Numbered from the stretch's first letter, positions 1 through 9,849 are shown. The stretch: DNA of 64,000 nucleotides from an uncultured Methylophilaceae bacterium (GCA_903870165.1 CAIQBW010000033.1:62001-126000); one strand, 5' to 3'. Notes: generated by a model not told the origin, from the sequence alone. A program made the numbers and translations.

Positions 1-25
1 TTGCAATGAGCATTGTGAATAAAGG

Positions 26-358
26 CTAAACTGACGTAACGGCAATCTCACCTTGACCGGTTTTACCTTGGTTATCAGTCCAATTGACCCGCAGTACATC
101 ACCGACTTTTGCACCACGTAGATGAAATGTCAGGTATGGGTTTTTTGAGATTCCAGTTCCCCACTGCGCCTCTAGTACTTGCTTTCCGTTAAGGGTAGCG
201 CTTACTAACTGAATAAAACTAGCAGGAATCAAATCGCCAAAGTCGTTCTTACGACGCCCTGTTTCCATGGGGTGCGTCATCAGCACTTTGACTTCTGTCA
301 CCTCGCCCTTCAACTGGGCGCGCATACGCATATTCTCAGCCATATTAGCCACATCCAT
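26..358 (-). CDS. soxZ: SoxZ, sulfur-oxidation carrier subunit
   Basis: 110 aa, the normal SoxZ length. SoxZ pairs with SoxY in the periplasm; the SoxYZ heterodimer carries sulfur intermediates on a SoxY cysteine during thiosulfate oxidation. The protein has the small immunoglobulin-like SoxZ fold pattern, with MTHPMETGRR near the N-terminus and a WTDNQG segment near the C-terminus. It has no signal peptide, as expected for a subunit co-exported with SoxY. Its start overlaps the end of soxY by 14 bases, so the two are translationally linked. The left edge of the window follows 25 bases after the stop, so any further sox genes cannot be seen. Confidence 0.9.
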   Translation of the reverse strand: MDVANMAENMRMRAQLKGEVTEVKVLMTHPMETGRRKNDFGDLIPASFIQLVSATLNGKQVLEAQWGTGISKNPYLTFHLRGAKVGDVLRVNWTDNQGKTGQGEIAVTSV

Positions 359-788
359 TCTCTAAAACTTCTACCCGTTTTTTGGCAGAAAAATAACGAT
401 TGCCCGATTTAATGACTGCTAGCACATCTGAGGTTTCTGCCATTTTGATGCGCGTTACCACAAAGCCATCAGCCCCCTCGCCAAACAAAAAATTAGCTAT
501 TAAGGCCGTAGGATTGTTCTCGACAAATATTGCGATAGATTCAGTATTGGAAATGCGACTAGTAACTTCAATTTGCACCACTGCCCCATTTTCAGCTTTA
601 TCTGGCGCCACCATTTGAATATCGTTTGATGGCGAGATGTTGGTGATTTGCAAAGCAGCCATGGCCTCTTGCAATTTGGTCGCCTGAAAAGCGGACGTAT
701 TCCACATCGCGGCGAATGTCCTAAAAGGTAGCAGTGCCAAGGCACTTGCTGCGAATAAAGCTTTAATAAACTTTCGGCGTTGCATCAT
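345..788 (-). CDS. soxY: SoxY, sulfur-carrier protein with Tat signal
   Basis: 147 aa from the ATG at 788. That start follows AAAGGAAA at a good distance; an in-frame upstream start at 824 would add 12 residues before the signal peptide and overlap the upstream protease gene. The N-terminus MMQRRKFIKA followed by a hydrophobic stretch is a twin-arginine signal, as known for SoxY. The protein ends in NGCG, a short form of the family's C-terminal GGCGG arm whose cysteine carries the sulfur cargo. Its partner soxZ lies directly downstream and overlaps. Together they indicate thiosulfate or related sulfur-compound oxidation. Confidence 0.9.
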   Translation of the reverse strand: MMQRRKFIKALFAASALALLPFRTFAAMWNTSAFQATKLQEAMAALQITNISPSNDIQMVAPDKAENGAVVQIEVTSRISNTESIAIFVENNPTALIANFLFGEGADGFVVTRIKMAETSDVLAVIKSGNRYFSAKKRVEVLENGCG

Positions 789-820
789 GCTTGTTTCCTT
801 TTTAGTCGAGCTATTCAAAC

Positions 821-2260
821 TCACTTAAACCAGCCACTTTTTTTCGGCTCATCCACCAATGCGCGGAGTTCTTTTAATCTCGCCTCAACAATTGACTGCT
901 GATAAAAATCCCCATCACTAGACTTGACCGCCAAATCCATTTGCTCAAGCGCTTTTGGATTATTATATCGTCTAAAATAAGCCTCGCCTTGCGCTTGATG
1001 ACTTAGCAAATTTTTACCCAACGCTGCGTAGGCTTTAGATTGTAGTTCATACATATAAGCGTCAGCAGGATATAAGGTTTGTTTTTCATTTAGAAATTGT
1101 AAAGCTTGTTGAGGCTGTCGAATGCGTAAAAAGTGTTCAGCATAACCATAAATCAAAGCGCGACTGCCTGGGTAAATCGCGAGGCCAGCTTGATAAGCTT
1201 TAGCTGCTTGAGTGGGGTTATCACGCGCGACTTCAATATTGGCAGCAAGGCTTGCAAAAAAGGGATGACTAGGGGCATTAGCACGTAGCCAGCTCAGTTC
1301 TTTAGTCGCGCCATCCACATTACCAACACGCAAAAAGGCAACGGCAAGTCCATAATGCTGCGCAATTTCGCTGGTGTAGCGCCGATCTTGAATATTGCTT
1401 TGAAACAAGGAAACGGCTTGGCTGGCGATGCCAGAGCTTGCCAAAATTTTGGCGCGCACTAAATCAAAATCGGGTGAATAAGGCACCATCCGATATTTAC
1501 TATTAGCCGTGCGAGCGGTGACGTCCGCAATACGCTCACTAGTAATGGGGTGAGTGCGCAAAAACGTTGGGGCACTACCCTCTACATAGCGCGTACCTTT
1601 TTGCATGGTCTCAAAAAAACTCGCCATTGCATGGGTGTCGTAACCTGCACTTTCTAAAATCGATATGCCCACACGGTCAGCCTCGCGCTCGTGTTCGCGT
1701 GTGTAATCTAGCTGCTTTTGTACAGAGCCTGCGGATGATGCAGTCATCGCAGCGCTTGCAAGTTGCGGATTGGCACGTGCAGATAAAATTGCCAAAGCCA
1801 TACCCGCCAAGCTGATAAGAGAGTCGTTCTTTTGTTGCGCCATCATACGCGCCATGTGGTGTTGCACTACGTGGCCAATCTCGTGCCCAATCACGCTAGC
1901 TAGTTCAGACTCATTACTCGCAGCAACAATCAAACCTGTGTGAACGCCAACTACACCTCCAGGCATTGCGAAAGCATTGATACTGTTATCCTTAACCACA
2001 AAGAAATTAAACCACTGGGTTTTATCAGGGCCGTTGCTGGCGAGACGCATGCCTAGGTTTTGAATGTAATCGGTAACCTCTGGATCAGAAAGTACTTCGT
2101 CGCTGGACATCACGCTACGCATGATTTGGTCTGCGATTTTCTTTTCGTCTAGCGGCGAAAGTACGGTTGCAGAAACATCACCCAAATCTGGCAGGTCATC
2201 TGCCAACGCTAATGGCGCAATCACGATAAGTAACAGAAGGGTATAAACTAATTTCATCAT
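821..2260 (-). CDS. Periplasmic M48 metalloprotease with TPR tail (BepA/YfgC-like)
   Basis: 479 aa. Residues 1-20 are a signal peptide ending ALA. The zinc motif HEIGH is at about residues 126-130, and the third ligand lies in EHEREADRVG near residue 190. The C-terminal half is alpha-helical with TPR-like repeats. This layout matches BepA (YfgC), a periplasmic protease and chaperone that acts on outer-membrane protein assembly, including LptD. The stop lies close upstream of soxY on the same strand, so co-transcription is possible, but no functional link to Sox is known. Assignment to BepA rather than another M48-TPR paralogue is inference. Confidence 0.85.
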   Translation of the reverse strand: MMKLVYTLLLLIVIAPLALADDLPDLGDVSATVLSPLDEKKIADQIMRSVMSSDEVLSDPEVTDYIQNLGMRLASNGPDKTQWFNFFVVKDNSINAFAMPGGVVGVHTGLIVAASNESELASVIGHEIGHVVQHHMARMMAQQKNDSLISLAGMALAILSARANPQLASAAMTASSAGSVQKQLDYTREHEREADRVGISILESAGYDTHAMASFFETMQKGTRYVEGSAPTFLRTHPITSERIADVTARTANSKYRMVPYSPDFDLVRAKILASSGIASQAVSLFQSNIQDRRYTSEIAQHYGLAVAFLRVGNVDGATKELSWLRANAPSHPFFASLAANIEVARDNPTQAAKAYQAGLAIYPGSRALIYGYAEHFLRIRQPQQALQFLNEKQTLYPADAYMYELQSKAYAALGKNLLSHQAQGEAYFRRYNNPKALEQMDLAVKSSDGDFYQQSIVEARLKELRALVDEPKKSGWFK

Positions 2261-2345
2261 TGCGTATGATAACGATATTAAGGGCCTAGTTCACGGTTCG
2301 TGATGAAATTTTGGTACAAACAAGTTAAATAAAAAGGCAATATTA

Positions 2346-2819
2346 ATGAGCGAACTCACCCATTTTGATAGCCAAGGCCAAGCGCACATGGTCGATATTG
2401 GCAGCAAAGCCGAGACAGAGCGCGTAGCCATTGCAACAGGCAATATCTGCATGTTGGCGAGCACCTTACAGCTTATTCTTAAAGGGGATGCCAAAAAAGG
2501 AGACGTGCTGGGAATTGCCCGAATTTCGGCGATTCAAGCCTCAAAGCGCACTTCCGATTTAATCCCTCTTTGTCATCCCATTAGCCTAACAAAAGTGGGC
2601 GTAGAATTTGAAATAGACGAAAGAACCAACACCATTCATTGCAAAGTGACCGCGAAATGCACAGGTAAAACAGGCGTGGAAATGGAAGCACTCACAGCGA
2701 CTAGCGTAGCTTTGCTTACCATTTATGATATGTGCAAAGCCGTAGATCGCGGCATGGTGATGGGTGATATTAAGCTGCTAGAAAAACAAGGCGGAAAATC
2801 TGGGCATTGGGTGGCTTAA
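2346..2819 (+). CDS. moaC: Cyclic pyranopterin monophosphate synthase MoaC
   Basis: 157 aa, the usual MoaC length. MoaC converts the MoaA product to cyclic pyranopterin monophosphate in molybdenum cofactor synthesis. Family hallmarks are visible: [10 protein letters not shown] in the middle, [21 protein letters not shown] toward the end (written here in part: [14 protein letters not shown]) and the C-terminal KSGHW. No other moa gene is adjacent. It is divergent from the M48 protease and convergent with the hydroxylase downstream, so it is probably transcribed alone. Confidence 0.95.
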   Translation: MSELTHFDSQGQAHMVDIGSKAETERVAIATGNICMLASTLQLILKGDAKKGDVLGIARISAIQASKRTSDLIPLCHPISLTKVGVEFEIDERTNTIHCKVTAKCTGKTGVEMEALTATSVALLTIYDMCKAVDRGMVMGDIKLLEKQGGKSGHWVA

Positions 2820-2828
2820 CTGCCCACG

Positions 2829-3782
2829 CTAGAGTGCGTGTAAAACCATTGCCACGTTATCAACGCCTACCAACCAAACAACAAACGCTGCAATCAACCC
2901 AAACTTAATCACCAAATAAAGCGGTTTACTGAATTTTTTCAGCTTGCGCCTGTATTTACCTACCAACCAGAAGAAGCGGAAAATCTTATTGATGCCACCC
3001 GTTTGGTCGCCGGTTTCGTTAGGCGAACTCCCTGCGGTCATCACCACTTTTGCAAGCCAGCGATTAATCGCTGTTGCCCAGCGATACTTCATCGGACGCT
3101 CTACATCACACAATAAAATAATACGTGTTTTATCGGTCTCATTGATGGCCCAATGGATGTAGGTTTCATCAAAAATCACCCCTTCACCATCTCGCCAACT
3201 ATAGGGTTGTTGATTAACATCAATAAAAGCACGGTCATCATTAGGCGTTGATAGACCCAAGTGATAGCGCACTGAACCTGCGTAGGGATCTCGGTGTGGA
3301 TTGAGCTTTGCACCGGGTGGTAATTCGGTAAACATGGCCGCTTTCACCTCTGGCACTTGCGCTAATAGAGCCACGGTTTTAGGACAGAATTGAAGCGCTG
3401 ATGGATGTTTTGCCTCGTACCACTTTAGATAAAAGCGCTTCCAGCCTTTTTTGAAAAATGAGTTAAAACCAGCGTCATCATTCTTTTCTGCAGCTTTAAT
3501 CTTTTCTAGTTTATCGAGCGCCAAAGCTTCATCACGAATTACCTGCCAATTATCTTCTAATAGTTTCAGCCCTTTGAATTCGCTCACAGGGATATAAGCT
3601 TGGCTGGTCGGCACTTTTGAAAATAGATAGATAAAGATATTAATAGGAGAAACAACTGAAGAGTGATCAAAGATTTGCCTAAAAAATGGCAAGCGGGCTT
3701 TGCCGCGAAAATGCACGAAAAGAATACAGGCTGCGTACAAACCTAAAATAATGTATTTCATTGTCATCACTTTGCTATGCAT
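2829..3782 (-). CDS. lpxO: LpxO-type aspartyl/asparaginyl beta-hydroxylase family protein
   Basis: 317 aa. A membrane anchor at the N-terminus is followed by the Fe(II)/2-oxoglutarate dioxygenase domain. The iron-binding pair is seen as HRDPYAG with YHLGL and the later HWAINETDKTRIIL. A second hydrophobic helix sits near the C-terminus. This agrees with LpxO, which hydroxylates the 2-position of a lipid A secondary acyl chain at the inner membrane. The true start may be the ATG at 3761 (MKYIILG), since the first seven residues look non-native. A general Asp/Asn beta-hydroxylase role cannot be excluded. Confidence 0.75.
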   Translation of the reverse strand: MHSKVMTMKYIILGLYAACILFVHFRGKARLPFFRQIFDHSSVVSPINIFIYLFSKVPTSQAYIPVSEFKGLKLLEDNWQVIRDEALALDKLEKIKAAEKNDDAGFNSFFKKGWKRFYLKWYEAKHPSALQFCPKTVALLAQVPEVKAAMFTELPPGAKLNPHRDPYAGSVRYHLGLSTPNDDRAFIDVNQQPYSWRDGEGVIFDETYIHWAINETDKTRIILLCDVERPMKYRWATAINRWLAKVVMTAGSSPNETGDQTGGINKIFRFFWLVGKYRRKLKKFSKPLYLVIKFGLIAAFVVWLVGVDNVAMVLHAL

Positions 3783-3844
3783 AATAGGGGCATTCTAAAA
3801 ACTAGGCTTTGATTAAGCAAACGTAAATCAATGCTTCGTTGAGC

Positions 3845-4933
3845 TTAATCAATTGCCAATGCAAAGGGGCTGGCATCAATAAATGGCTTTTCATCTGCCA
3901 TCAACTCTGTAACTAAGCGAGCGCTTGCTGGCGCCATCGTTAAGCCGTAGCGGAAGTGTCCGGTATTGAGATACAGATTTTTAATTCTCGGATGTGCTGA
4001 AATCGTTGGTAAATTTTCAGGTGTGCCTGGCCGCAGTCCGCTCCAATGCTTAATGATAGGCAAGCCCTTTAATGCAGGCATAATCGCTTCAGCCTTTTTG
4101 GCAAGCTCAGCTTTAACTTCTTCAGTCACTGATGTATCAAAACCGACATCTTCTAAAGTGCTACCCGCAAGCAATTGTCCATCGGCACGGGGAATCATAT
4201 AAAAGCCATCTTTATAAACAATTTGTTTAAGATTCTCGGCAGGTTGATAAAGTAAAATCTGCCCGCGCATCGGTTTAATATTGAGCTTATCGGCGACAGA
4301 CTTTAGCAAATGGAAACTCCACGCGCCAGAAGTTACGACAAACTTATCGGCTTTAATTTCTAAACCGTCTAGGGTTTTCCATGTATTAATAGGCTTAATT
4401 TCATCCAGTGGACTCAGCTCAGTTTGCTCTAACAAGGTTACATTGTTTTGCTCCAACCACTGACGAAGAGCCCTCATAAAGAAAGGTGGCCTAGCTTGGC
4501 AAACGTCTGGTATCCAAAGGGATAGCTGACTGTGATGGTTTGCAACGAGCTGAGCATCGACGCTATCAACCATCTCATAAGACTGATTGTGAGCTTCACA
4601 CCACTGAATCGCAGCTGTTTGGTCATACGGTGGAAGCAGTAAAAAACCTGAATTGATAAAACCTGTTGGCAGTCCTGTTTCGCGTTCTAAACGTTCACAG
4701 ATCTGTTGATAAGATTTTGCACCGTAGCTCGTGAGCTGGTTAACCGGCTCGGAATACATCCAAGGCAACAAAGGAAAAACAATGCCCCCACCGGCCCAAG
4801 ATGACTCGCCTGAAGTCTGACTGGCAATTTGATTACGCTCAACAATGGTGACGCGGTGACCACGATCCACCAACGCCATTGCCGTCATACACCCAACAAT
4901 GCCTCCGCCAACAATAACGATGTGTTCGCTCAA
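3845..4933 (-). CDS. thiO: FAD-dependent amine oxidase, glycine oxidase ThiO-like
   Basis: 362 aa. The N-terminal dinucleotide motif VGGGIVGCMTAMAL and the C-terminal signature GLRPGTPENLPTI with LNTGHFRYGLTMAP are typical of the D-amino acid oxidase family and of ThiO. ThiO oxidises glycine to the imine used for the thiazole of thiamine. No thiamine genes are adjacent, so the substrate is inferred from similarity only. The start overlaps the stop of the antiporter gene by 4 bases, so the two genes form one transcription unit. Confidence 0.75.
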   Translation of the reverse strand: MSEHIVIVGGGIVGCMTAMALVDRGHRVTIVERNQIASQTSGESSWAGGGIVFPLLPWMYSEPVNQLTSYGAKSYQQICERLERETGLPTGFINSGFLLLPPYDQTAAIQWCEAHNQSYEMVDSVDAQLVANHHSQLSLWIPDVCQARPPFFMRALRQWLEQNNVTLLEQTELSPLDEIKPINTWKTLDGLEIKADKFVVTSGAWSFHLLKSVADKLNIKPMRGQILLYQPAENLKQIVYKDGFYMIPRADGQLLAGSTLEDVGFDTSVTEEVKAELAKKAEAIMPALKGLPIIKHWSGLRPGTPENLPTISAHPRIKNLYLNTGHFRYGLTMAPASARLVTELMADEKPFIDASPFALAID

Positions 4934-6903
4934 GTTTCTTTGCCCGTAAGAAGAATGCGCTCTGCCAATACCAAGTCATGCGGCTTAGCAAGCAAGACCA
5001 CAACATCACCCTCTTTAAAAACGAAATCCGGCGAAACTTCTACAGGATGTGCATCACGCCTCACAGCGGTGATTTCAGCCTTACAAAGTCCAAAGTAAAT
5101 ATCTTTGAGCGGCTTACCTATGCAATAAGCCAAAGCATTCAGCGGCACAGAATGCATACGCGGCGCGGCACGCTCCACTGCTTCATCGCCATCCGAAATG
5201 CCATGGAAAAAGCCCTTAAACATTTTGTAGCGTTCTTCACGGAAGATACGGATTCGCTTCACTACGCGATTAAGTGGTACACCCAACAGAACTAAAGCAT
5301 GCGAAGCTAACATTAAACTACCTTCTAGCACCTCAGGGACCACTTCAGACGCCCCTGCATCACGGAAGCGCTCCATATTGCTATCGTCAACAGTCCTTAC
5401 CACAACTGGCAAATTCGGAAAGTAATCATTCACTAAGTGCAGAATTTTGATGGCTGCTGGTGGGTCGTCATAACTAATAATCAAGGCTTTTGCTCTTGCT
5501 GCACCTGCCGCATCTAGCACCAACCTTTTTCCTGCATCGCCATACATCACATTCTCACCCGCACTTGCCGCTTCTTGAACACGAGCAGGATCAATATCCA
5601 AAGCGATAAAAGGAAATTTCTCTTCTTTTAAGAAACGACTCAAATATTGGCCGCTACGTCCGAAGCCACAAATAATTACATGGTCTTTAAGTTGCTTACC
5701 GACACTTTCAATCCCTTCAATTTGATTTTTACGATTGCGGGTGTAACTACGCGAGAAAAACTCGGCGATTTGCAAGTTGTGCTGAATAATAAATGGCGCA
5801 ATAAACATTGAAAGCAAAGAAGCAGCCAAAACAATCTGCAAGATATCATTACTAATCAACCCGTTTTCCATTCCGAGCGAGAATACAACGAACGAGAACT
5901 CACCCGCTTGCGCTAACGTCACCCCCGCTCTAACAGCAACCCCAGGTTCGTAACGGAAATAACGACTAAGCAAGGCAACAACTAAAGACTTGAAAACAAT
6001 GAGTCCAACAACCACCATCAATATATCGAACAGGTTGCCAGCCAAACTGTGGAAATCTAACAACATACCGATGGTAATGAAAAACAAACCCATCAAAATA
6101 TCGCGGAATGCGGCAATATCTGCTTCCACCTGATAGCGGAAGCGCGTTTCTGAAATCAACATTCCCGCAATAAATGCACCCAGCGCATAAGACAAACCCG
6201 CTACTTTGGTGGCATATGCCAACACCATGGTCACCATTAAGACGTTCATTACAAACAGTTCACGCGAACGCTGACGCGCAACGACGCCGAACCAGCGATT
6301 CATTAAATTCTTACCAAAGAAGAAAAGGATGGACAGCATCACTGCCGCTTTGAGAAATGCGATGCCAAGCGTGTAGGCCAAAGAGCCTGATGGGCTTGCG
6401 ATAGCAGGAATCACCACAAGTAAAGGAACCACTGCTAAATCTTGAAATAAGAGCACGCCAATGGCGACGCGTCCATGTCGAGAATTTAAATCCAAACGTT
6501 CGACAAGTAGTTTAGACACAATAGCAGTTGAGGACATTGCCAATGCGCCGCCAATGACTAGCGAAGCTTGCCAATGTAGATCTAGAGTCAAGCACACCAA
6601 AATAATGGCGCCCATGGTGACCAAAACCTGCAATCCACCAATCCCCAATACAATGCGGCGCATGGCATAGAGTTGAGCCAAGCTGAATTCCAAGCCTATG
6701 CTAAACATCAAGAATACAATGCCGAACTCAGCTAATTCTCGGTTGGCTTCAGTATCAGGTAAGAATCCGAAGCTTCTTGGGCCAAGCAACAAACCAACCA
6801 AAAAATAGGCCAGCATCCCAGGCAAACGTAATGCTCGAAACAGCGCAACCAAAAGGACTGAACTGACAAGTAAAAGTAAAATGGCGGGTAGCGTTTCGTG
6901 CAT
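4930..6903 (-). CDS. CPA2-family potassium/proton antiporter with RCK domain (Kef-like)
   Basis: 657 aa. About 12 membrane segments occupy residues 5-390. A Rossmann RCK/TrkA-N domain begins at HVIICGFGRSGQYL (about residue 415), and a TrkA-C domain ends the protein. This is the KefB/KefC/YbaL layout: an NAD- or glutathione-gated potassium efflux antiporter in the inner membrane. No KefF/KefG ancillary oxidoreductase is adjacent, which fits the YbaL-type subgroup better than true KefB or KefC. It is divergent from kdsD with about 100 bases between them. In E. coli a sodium/calcium exchanger (yrbG) occupies this spot. Confidence 0.85.
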   Translation of the reverse strand: MHETLPAILLLLVSSVLLVALFRALRLPGMLAYFLVGLLLGPRSFGFLPDTEANRELAEFGIVFLMFSIGLEFSLAQLYAMRRIVLGIGGLQVLVTMGAIILVCLTLDLHWQASLVIGGALAMSSTAIVSKLLVERLDLNSRHGRVAIGVLLFQDLAVVPLLVVIPAIASPSGSLAYTLGIAFLKAAVMLSILFFFGKNLMNRWFGVVARQRSRELFVMNVLMVTMVLAYATKVAGLSYALGAFIAGMLISETRFRYQVEADIAAFRDILMGLFFITIGMLLDFHSLAGNLFDILMVVVGLIVFKSLVVALLSRYFRYEPGVAVRAGVTLAQAGEFSFVVFSLGMENGLISNDILQIVLAASLLSMFIAPFIIQHNLQIAEFFSRSYTRNRKNQIEGIESVGKQLKDHVIICGFGRSGQYLSRFLKEEKFPFIALDIDPARVQEAASAGENVMYGDAGKRLVLDAAGAARAKALIISYDDPPAAIKILHLVNDYFPNLPVVVRTVDDSNMERFRDAGASEVVPEVLEGSLMLASHALVLLGVPLNRVVKRIRIFREERYKMFKGFFHGISDGDEAVERAAPRMHSVPLNALAYCIGKPLKDIYFGLCKAEITAVRRDAHPVEVSPDFVFKEGDVVVLLAKPHDLVLAERILLTGKET

Positions 6904-7007
6904 AAATCCTTAAATAATGCAAAATGTGTGCCGACTGAGCTAAAAGTCGGTTTTATTTGCAAATGTATCCTTTATTCATGATGGATTCCCTTTTATACTT
7001 GGCATGT

Positions 7008-8006
7008 ATGGAAAATTCATCATTACAAACATCTAGCGCCAATAAAACGCCTATCGAACTTGCAAAATCAGTACTTTTGATTGAAGCAAATGCCGTTGAG
7101 GCACTCGCGCAAAAGCTTGATGGCAATTTCACCAAGGCGGTAGATCTCATTTTACAATGCCAAGGCCGGGTTGTGGTAAGCGGGATGGGTAAATCTGGCC
7201 ATATTGGCAATAAAATTGCTGCCACGCTTGCTAGTACTGGCACGCCTGCGTTTTTTATGCACCCTGCTGAAGCCAGTCATGGCGACTTAGGCATGATTAC
7301 CAAAGATGATGTAGTGATTGCCCTATCAAACTCTGGTGAAAGTGATGAAATACTCACCATTCTGCCTTTGCTCAAACGGATGGGGACGAAAATTATCAGC
7401 ATCACTGGTAAAAATAACTCAACGTTAGCAAGACAAGGTGACACGCATTTAGATGCGGAAGTTGCTGTTGAGGCTTGTCCGTTAGGTCTTGCACCAACTG
7501 CTAGCACCACAGCCATGCTAGCACTTGGCGATGCGCTTGCTTTAGCCGTGTTGGATCAACGTGGATTTTCAGCAGAAGACTTTGCGCGCTCCCATCCTGG
7601 CGGCAGTATTGGTCGCAAACTTTTAGTTCGTATTCAAGACATTATGCGTCAAGGATCCGCTGTGCCAAGCGTCAACATTCAAGCTGACCTGAAAGTTGCG
7701 CTCATTGAAATATCCCACAAAGGCTTAGGGATGACTGCGATTGTCGATGACCAAAACAAAGTAGTGGGTATATTTACCGATGGAGATTTGCGCCGCGCTT
7801 TTGAAAACGGTATTGATATCAACAAAACAGGTATTCGCGATGTCATGCATGCAAACCCTCAAAACATTAGCCCTGAACAATTAGCTGTTGAAGCCGTTGA
7901 AATTATGGAGCAAAGAAAAATTTCTGCCTTGTTGGTCGTAAACCAACAAGGTGAATTATTAGGTGCACTGAATATGCACGATTTACTTATCGCAAAGGTG
8001 GTTTAA
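7008..8006 (+). CDS. kdsD: Arabinose-5-phosphate isomerase KdsD
   Basis: 332 aa from the ATG at 7008 (MENSS), which gives the usual family length; in-frame ATGs at 6957-6981 would add an unlikely N-terminal tail. An SIS sugar-isomerase domain (SGMGKSGHIGNK, HPAEASHGDLGM, SNSGESDE) is followed by two CBS domains from about residue 205. It interconverts ribulose 5-phosphate and arabinose 5-phosphate, the first step of Kdo synthesis. It heads a run in the order kdsD-kdsC-lptC-lptA-lptB-rpoN, known from many proteobacteria. Confidence 0.95.
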   Translation: MENSSLQTSSANKTPIELAKSVLLIEANAVEALAQKLDGNFTKAVDLILQCQGRVVVSGMGKSGHIGNKIAATLASTGTPAFFMHPAEASHGDLGMITKDDVVIALSNSGESDEILTILPLLKRMGTKIISITGKNNSTLARQGDTHLDAEVAVEACPLGLAPTASTTAMLALGDALALAVLDQRGFSAEDFARSHPGGSIGRKLLVRIQDIMRQGSAVPSVNIQADLKVALIEISHKGLGMTAIVDDQNKVVGIFTDGDLRRAFENGIDINKTGIRDVMHANPQNISPEQLAVEAVEIMEQRKISALLVVNQQGELLGALNMHDLLIAKVV

Positions 8007-8008
8007 AA

Positions 8009-8548
8009 GTGGCTTTAGCAGACAATATTTCAATTGAAGAACGCGCTAAGAAAATCAAAGTGGTGATTTTTGATGTGGATGGCGTTATGACCAATGGTGG
8101 TCTGATGCTGGGAGATGATGGATTGGAATACAAAAACTTTCACTCGCAAGATGGCTTGGGTTTGAAGCTTTTGCACAACACAGGCATTCAAATGGCCATT
8201 GTGACTGGTCGATCCTCTAACGTGGTCACCAAGCGCGCGGAAAACATAAAAATTACGAACATTTATCAAGGTGTTGAAGATAAATTAGAAGCATTTAACG
8301 ATATCTTAAAAGACTTAAAAGTAACCGCCGAAGAATGCATGTTCATGGGAGATGACGTGATTGATCTACCTCCAATGCGTCGCGCTGGTCTAGCTGTTAC
8401 CGTGCCACATGCGATGCCTTTAGTAAAAGAATATGCGCATTACATTACCACTCGTGAAGCGGGGCATGGCGCTGTGCGCGAACTCTGTGAGTTGCTCATG
8501 AAAGCGCAAGGTACTTTTGACGGTCAAATGGCAAAGTTTCTCAGGTAA
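8009..8548 (+). CDS. kdsC: Kdo-8-phosphate phosphatase KdsC
   Basis: 179 aa, HAD superfamily. The catalytic motif is FDVDGVMTNG near residue 22, and the metal-binding GDDVIDLP is at about residue 113. It dephosphorylates Kdo 8-phosphate to Kdo in the cytoplasm. The start is GTG, two bases after the kdsD stop, so the two are translationally coupled. It lacks a cap domain, as is normal for this tetrameric HAD subclass. Confidence 0.95.
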   Translation: MALADNISIEERAKKIKVVIFDVDGVMTNGGLMLGDDGLEYKNFHSQDGLGLKLLHNTGIQMAIVTGRSSNVVTKRAENIKITNIYQGVEDKLEAFNDILKDLKVTAEECMFMGDDVIDLPPMRRAGLAVTVPHAMPLVKEYAHYITTREAGHGAVRELCELLMKAQGTFDGQMAKFLR

Positions 8549-8576
8549 AGGTTGAGGCTTTTTAGTCAGGATTGAT

Positions 8577-9308
8577 ATGAAAGGACGGAGTCCAATTATT
8601 TTTCCACTCATGGTGCTTGGGGTGCTTGCATTCATCACATTTTGGATCGATAGCACTGTGAAACTTGGTCTTCCAAAAATGGATGGTAGCAATCGTCATG
8701 ATGTGGACTATTTCGTGGAGAATTTCGTCACGACCAAAACCGACTTAAACGGTAATTTACATAATATGCTTGCGGCAACTGAAATGCGTCATTACCCGGA
8801 TAACGACACAACAGAGCTTTTAAGACCGCGCTATACACAATTCGGCGAAAACAAGCCTTATACTCAAATTGAAGCTCAAAAAGGTTTTGTATCTCCCAAT
8901 GGTGAAGAAGTTGAATTTAAAGGTAATGTGATTATTATTCGCCAAGCCTTTGAAGGGCGTGGTGAAATGCGACTGAAAACTGACTACCTCAAAATATTAC
9001 CAAAAACAGAATACGCAAGCACTACGAGCGATGTTGAGATTACACAAGACCCCAAAACCGTTATTCACGGCACAGGTATGATTTATGACAAAAACCAACA
9101 AGACTTCACTTTGCAAAAAAGAGTGCGGGTGCACTATGAAAAGCCGAATACAAAATCTGCCCTACCACTATTGCCTAAAGCCGTCACAAGCGATAAGGTG
9201 AATCCTACAGAACCCTCAAATAAAGCAGCCCAAAACAATAAGGCAAAAGATGCTAAAAACCCCTCACAAAAATCTCGCAAATCAATCCGCGAACCCAAGA
9301 AGAACTGA
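8577..9308 (+). CDS. lptC: LPS export protein LptC
   Basis: 243 aa. A single N-terminal membrane anchor (about residues 5-24) is followed by the beta-jellyroll LptC domain. LptC is the inner-membrane bitopic part of the Lpt bridge that takes LPS from LptBFG to LptA. The protein is longer than the usual 190 or so residues. The extra C-terminal 50 are Lys/Asn/Ser-rich and low in complexity, with no recognisable fold. Gene position between kdsC and lptA supports the call. Confidence 0.9.
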   Translation: MKGRSPIIFPLMVLGVLAFITFWIDSTVKLGLPKMDGSNRHDVDYFVENFVTTKTDLNGNLHNMLAATEMRHYPDNDTTELLRPRYTQFGENKPYTQIEAQKGFVSPNGEEVEFKGNVIIIRQAFEGRGEMRLKTDYLKILPKTEYASTTSDVEITQDPKTVIHGTGMIYDKNQQDFTLQKRVRVHYEKPNTKSALPLLPKAVTSDKVNPTEPSNKAAQNNKAKDAKNPSQKSRKSIREPKKN

Positions 9309-9321
9309 TTTCGGAGTCAAT

Positions 9322-9849
9322 ATGGTGCGTCATTTTTTCATTTCCTTTTTATTTATGTTGCTTGCAACAACAGCTTTTGCTGAAAAAGCAGATAAAGAAA
9401 AACCAATTGAAATTGAAGCAGATACGGTAACTGTTAACGACGCCAAGAAGGTAAGTGTCTACACAGGCAACGTTATCGTCACGCAAGGCACATTACTCAT
9501 TAAAGCGGACAAACTGGTCGTCCGGGAAGATGAGTCTGGGTTTCAACACAGCTCTTCTTATGGCACACCAACTACCTTCAAACAAAAGCGTGAAGGCAAG
9601 GACGAATATATGGAAGGCGCAGCACTTCGCATTGAATATGATGGTCGCATGGACAAAGTCCAGCTTTACACCAAAGCCTGGGTGAAAAAAGGTGATGATA
9701 TTGTGCATGGCGATTACATTATGTATGACGCTAATGCCGAATACTCTGAAGTGATTGGTGGTGGCCCTAAATCAGCCACTCCGGCAACACCCTCTGGGCG
9801 TGTTAAAGCGATTATCCAACCTAAAAACAAACCAGTTGATAACAACTAA
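9322..9849 (+). CDS. lptA: LPS transport periplasmic protein LptA
   Basis: 175 aa from the ATG at 9322 (MVRHFF), preceded by GGAG. An earlier in-frame start at 9250 would lie inside lptC and put 24 polar residues before the signal peptide. Residues 1-20 are a signal peptide ending AFA. The mature part is an OstA-like beta-jellyroll ([24 protein letters not shown]). LptA oligomers bridge LptC to LptD across the periplasm. Confidence 0.93.
   Translation: MVRHFFISFLFMLLATTAFAEKADKEKPIEIEADTVTVNDAKKVSVYTGNVIVTQGTLLIKADKLVVREDESGFQHSSSYGTPTTFKQKREGKDEYMEGAALRIEYDGRMDKVQLYTKAWVKKGDDIVHGDYIMYDANAEYSEVIGGGPKSATPATPSGRVKAIIQPKNKPVDNN

Noticed and set aside
1-25. Possible start of another sox gene (ATG at 13 on the minus strand)
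   Set aside because: Only four codons are inside the window and no ribosome site is seen, so no call can be made.
3790-3852. GATTAAGC/GCTTAATC inverted repeat after the thiO-like gene
   Set aside because: The arms are 8 bp with a 24-base loop and no T run, too weak to call a terminator.
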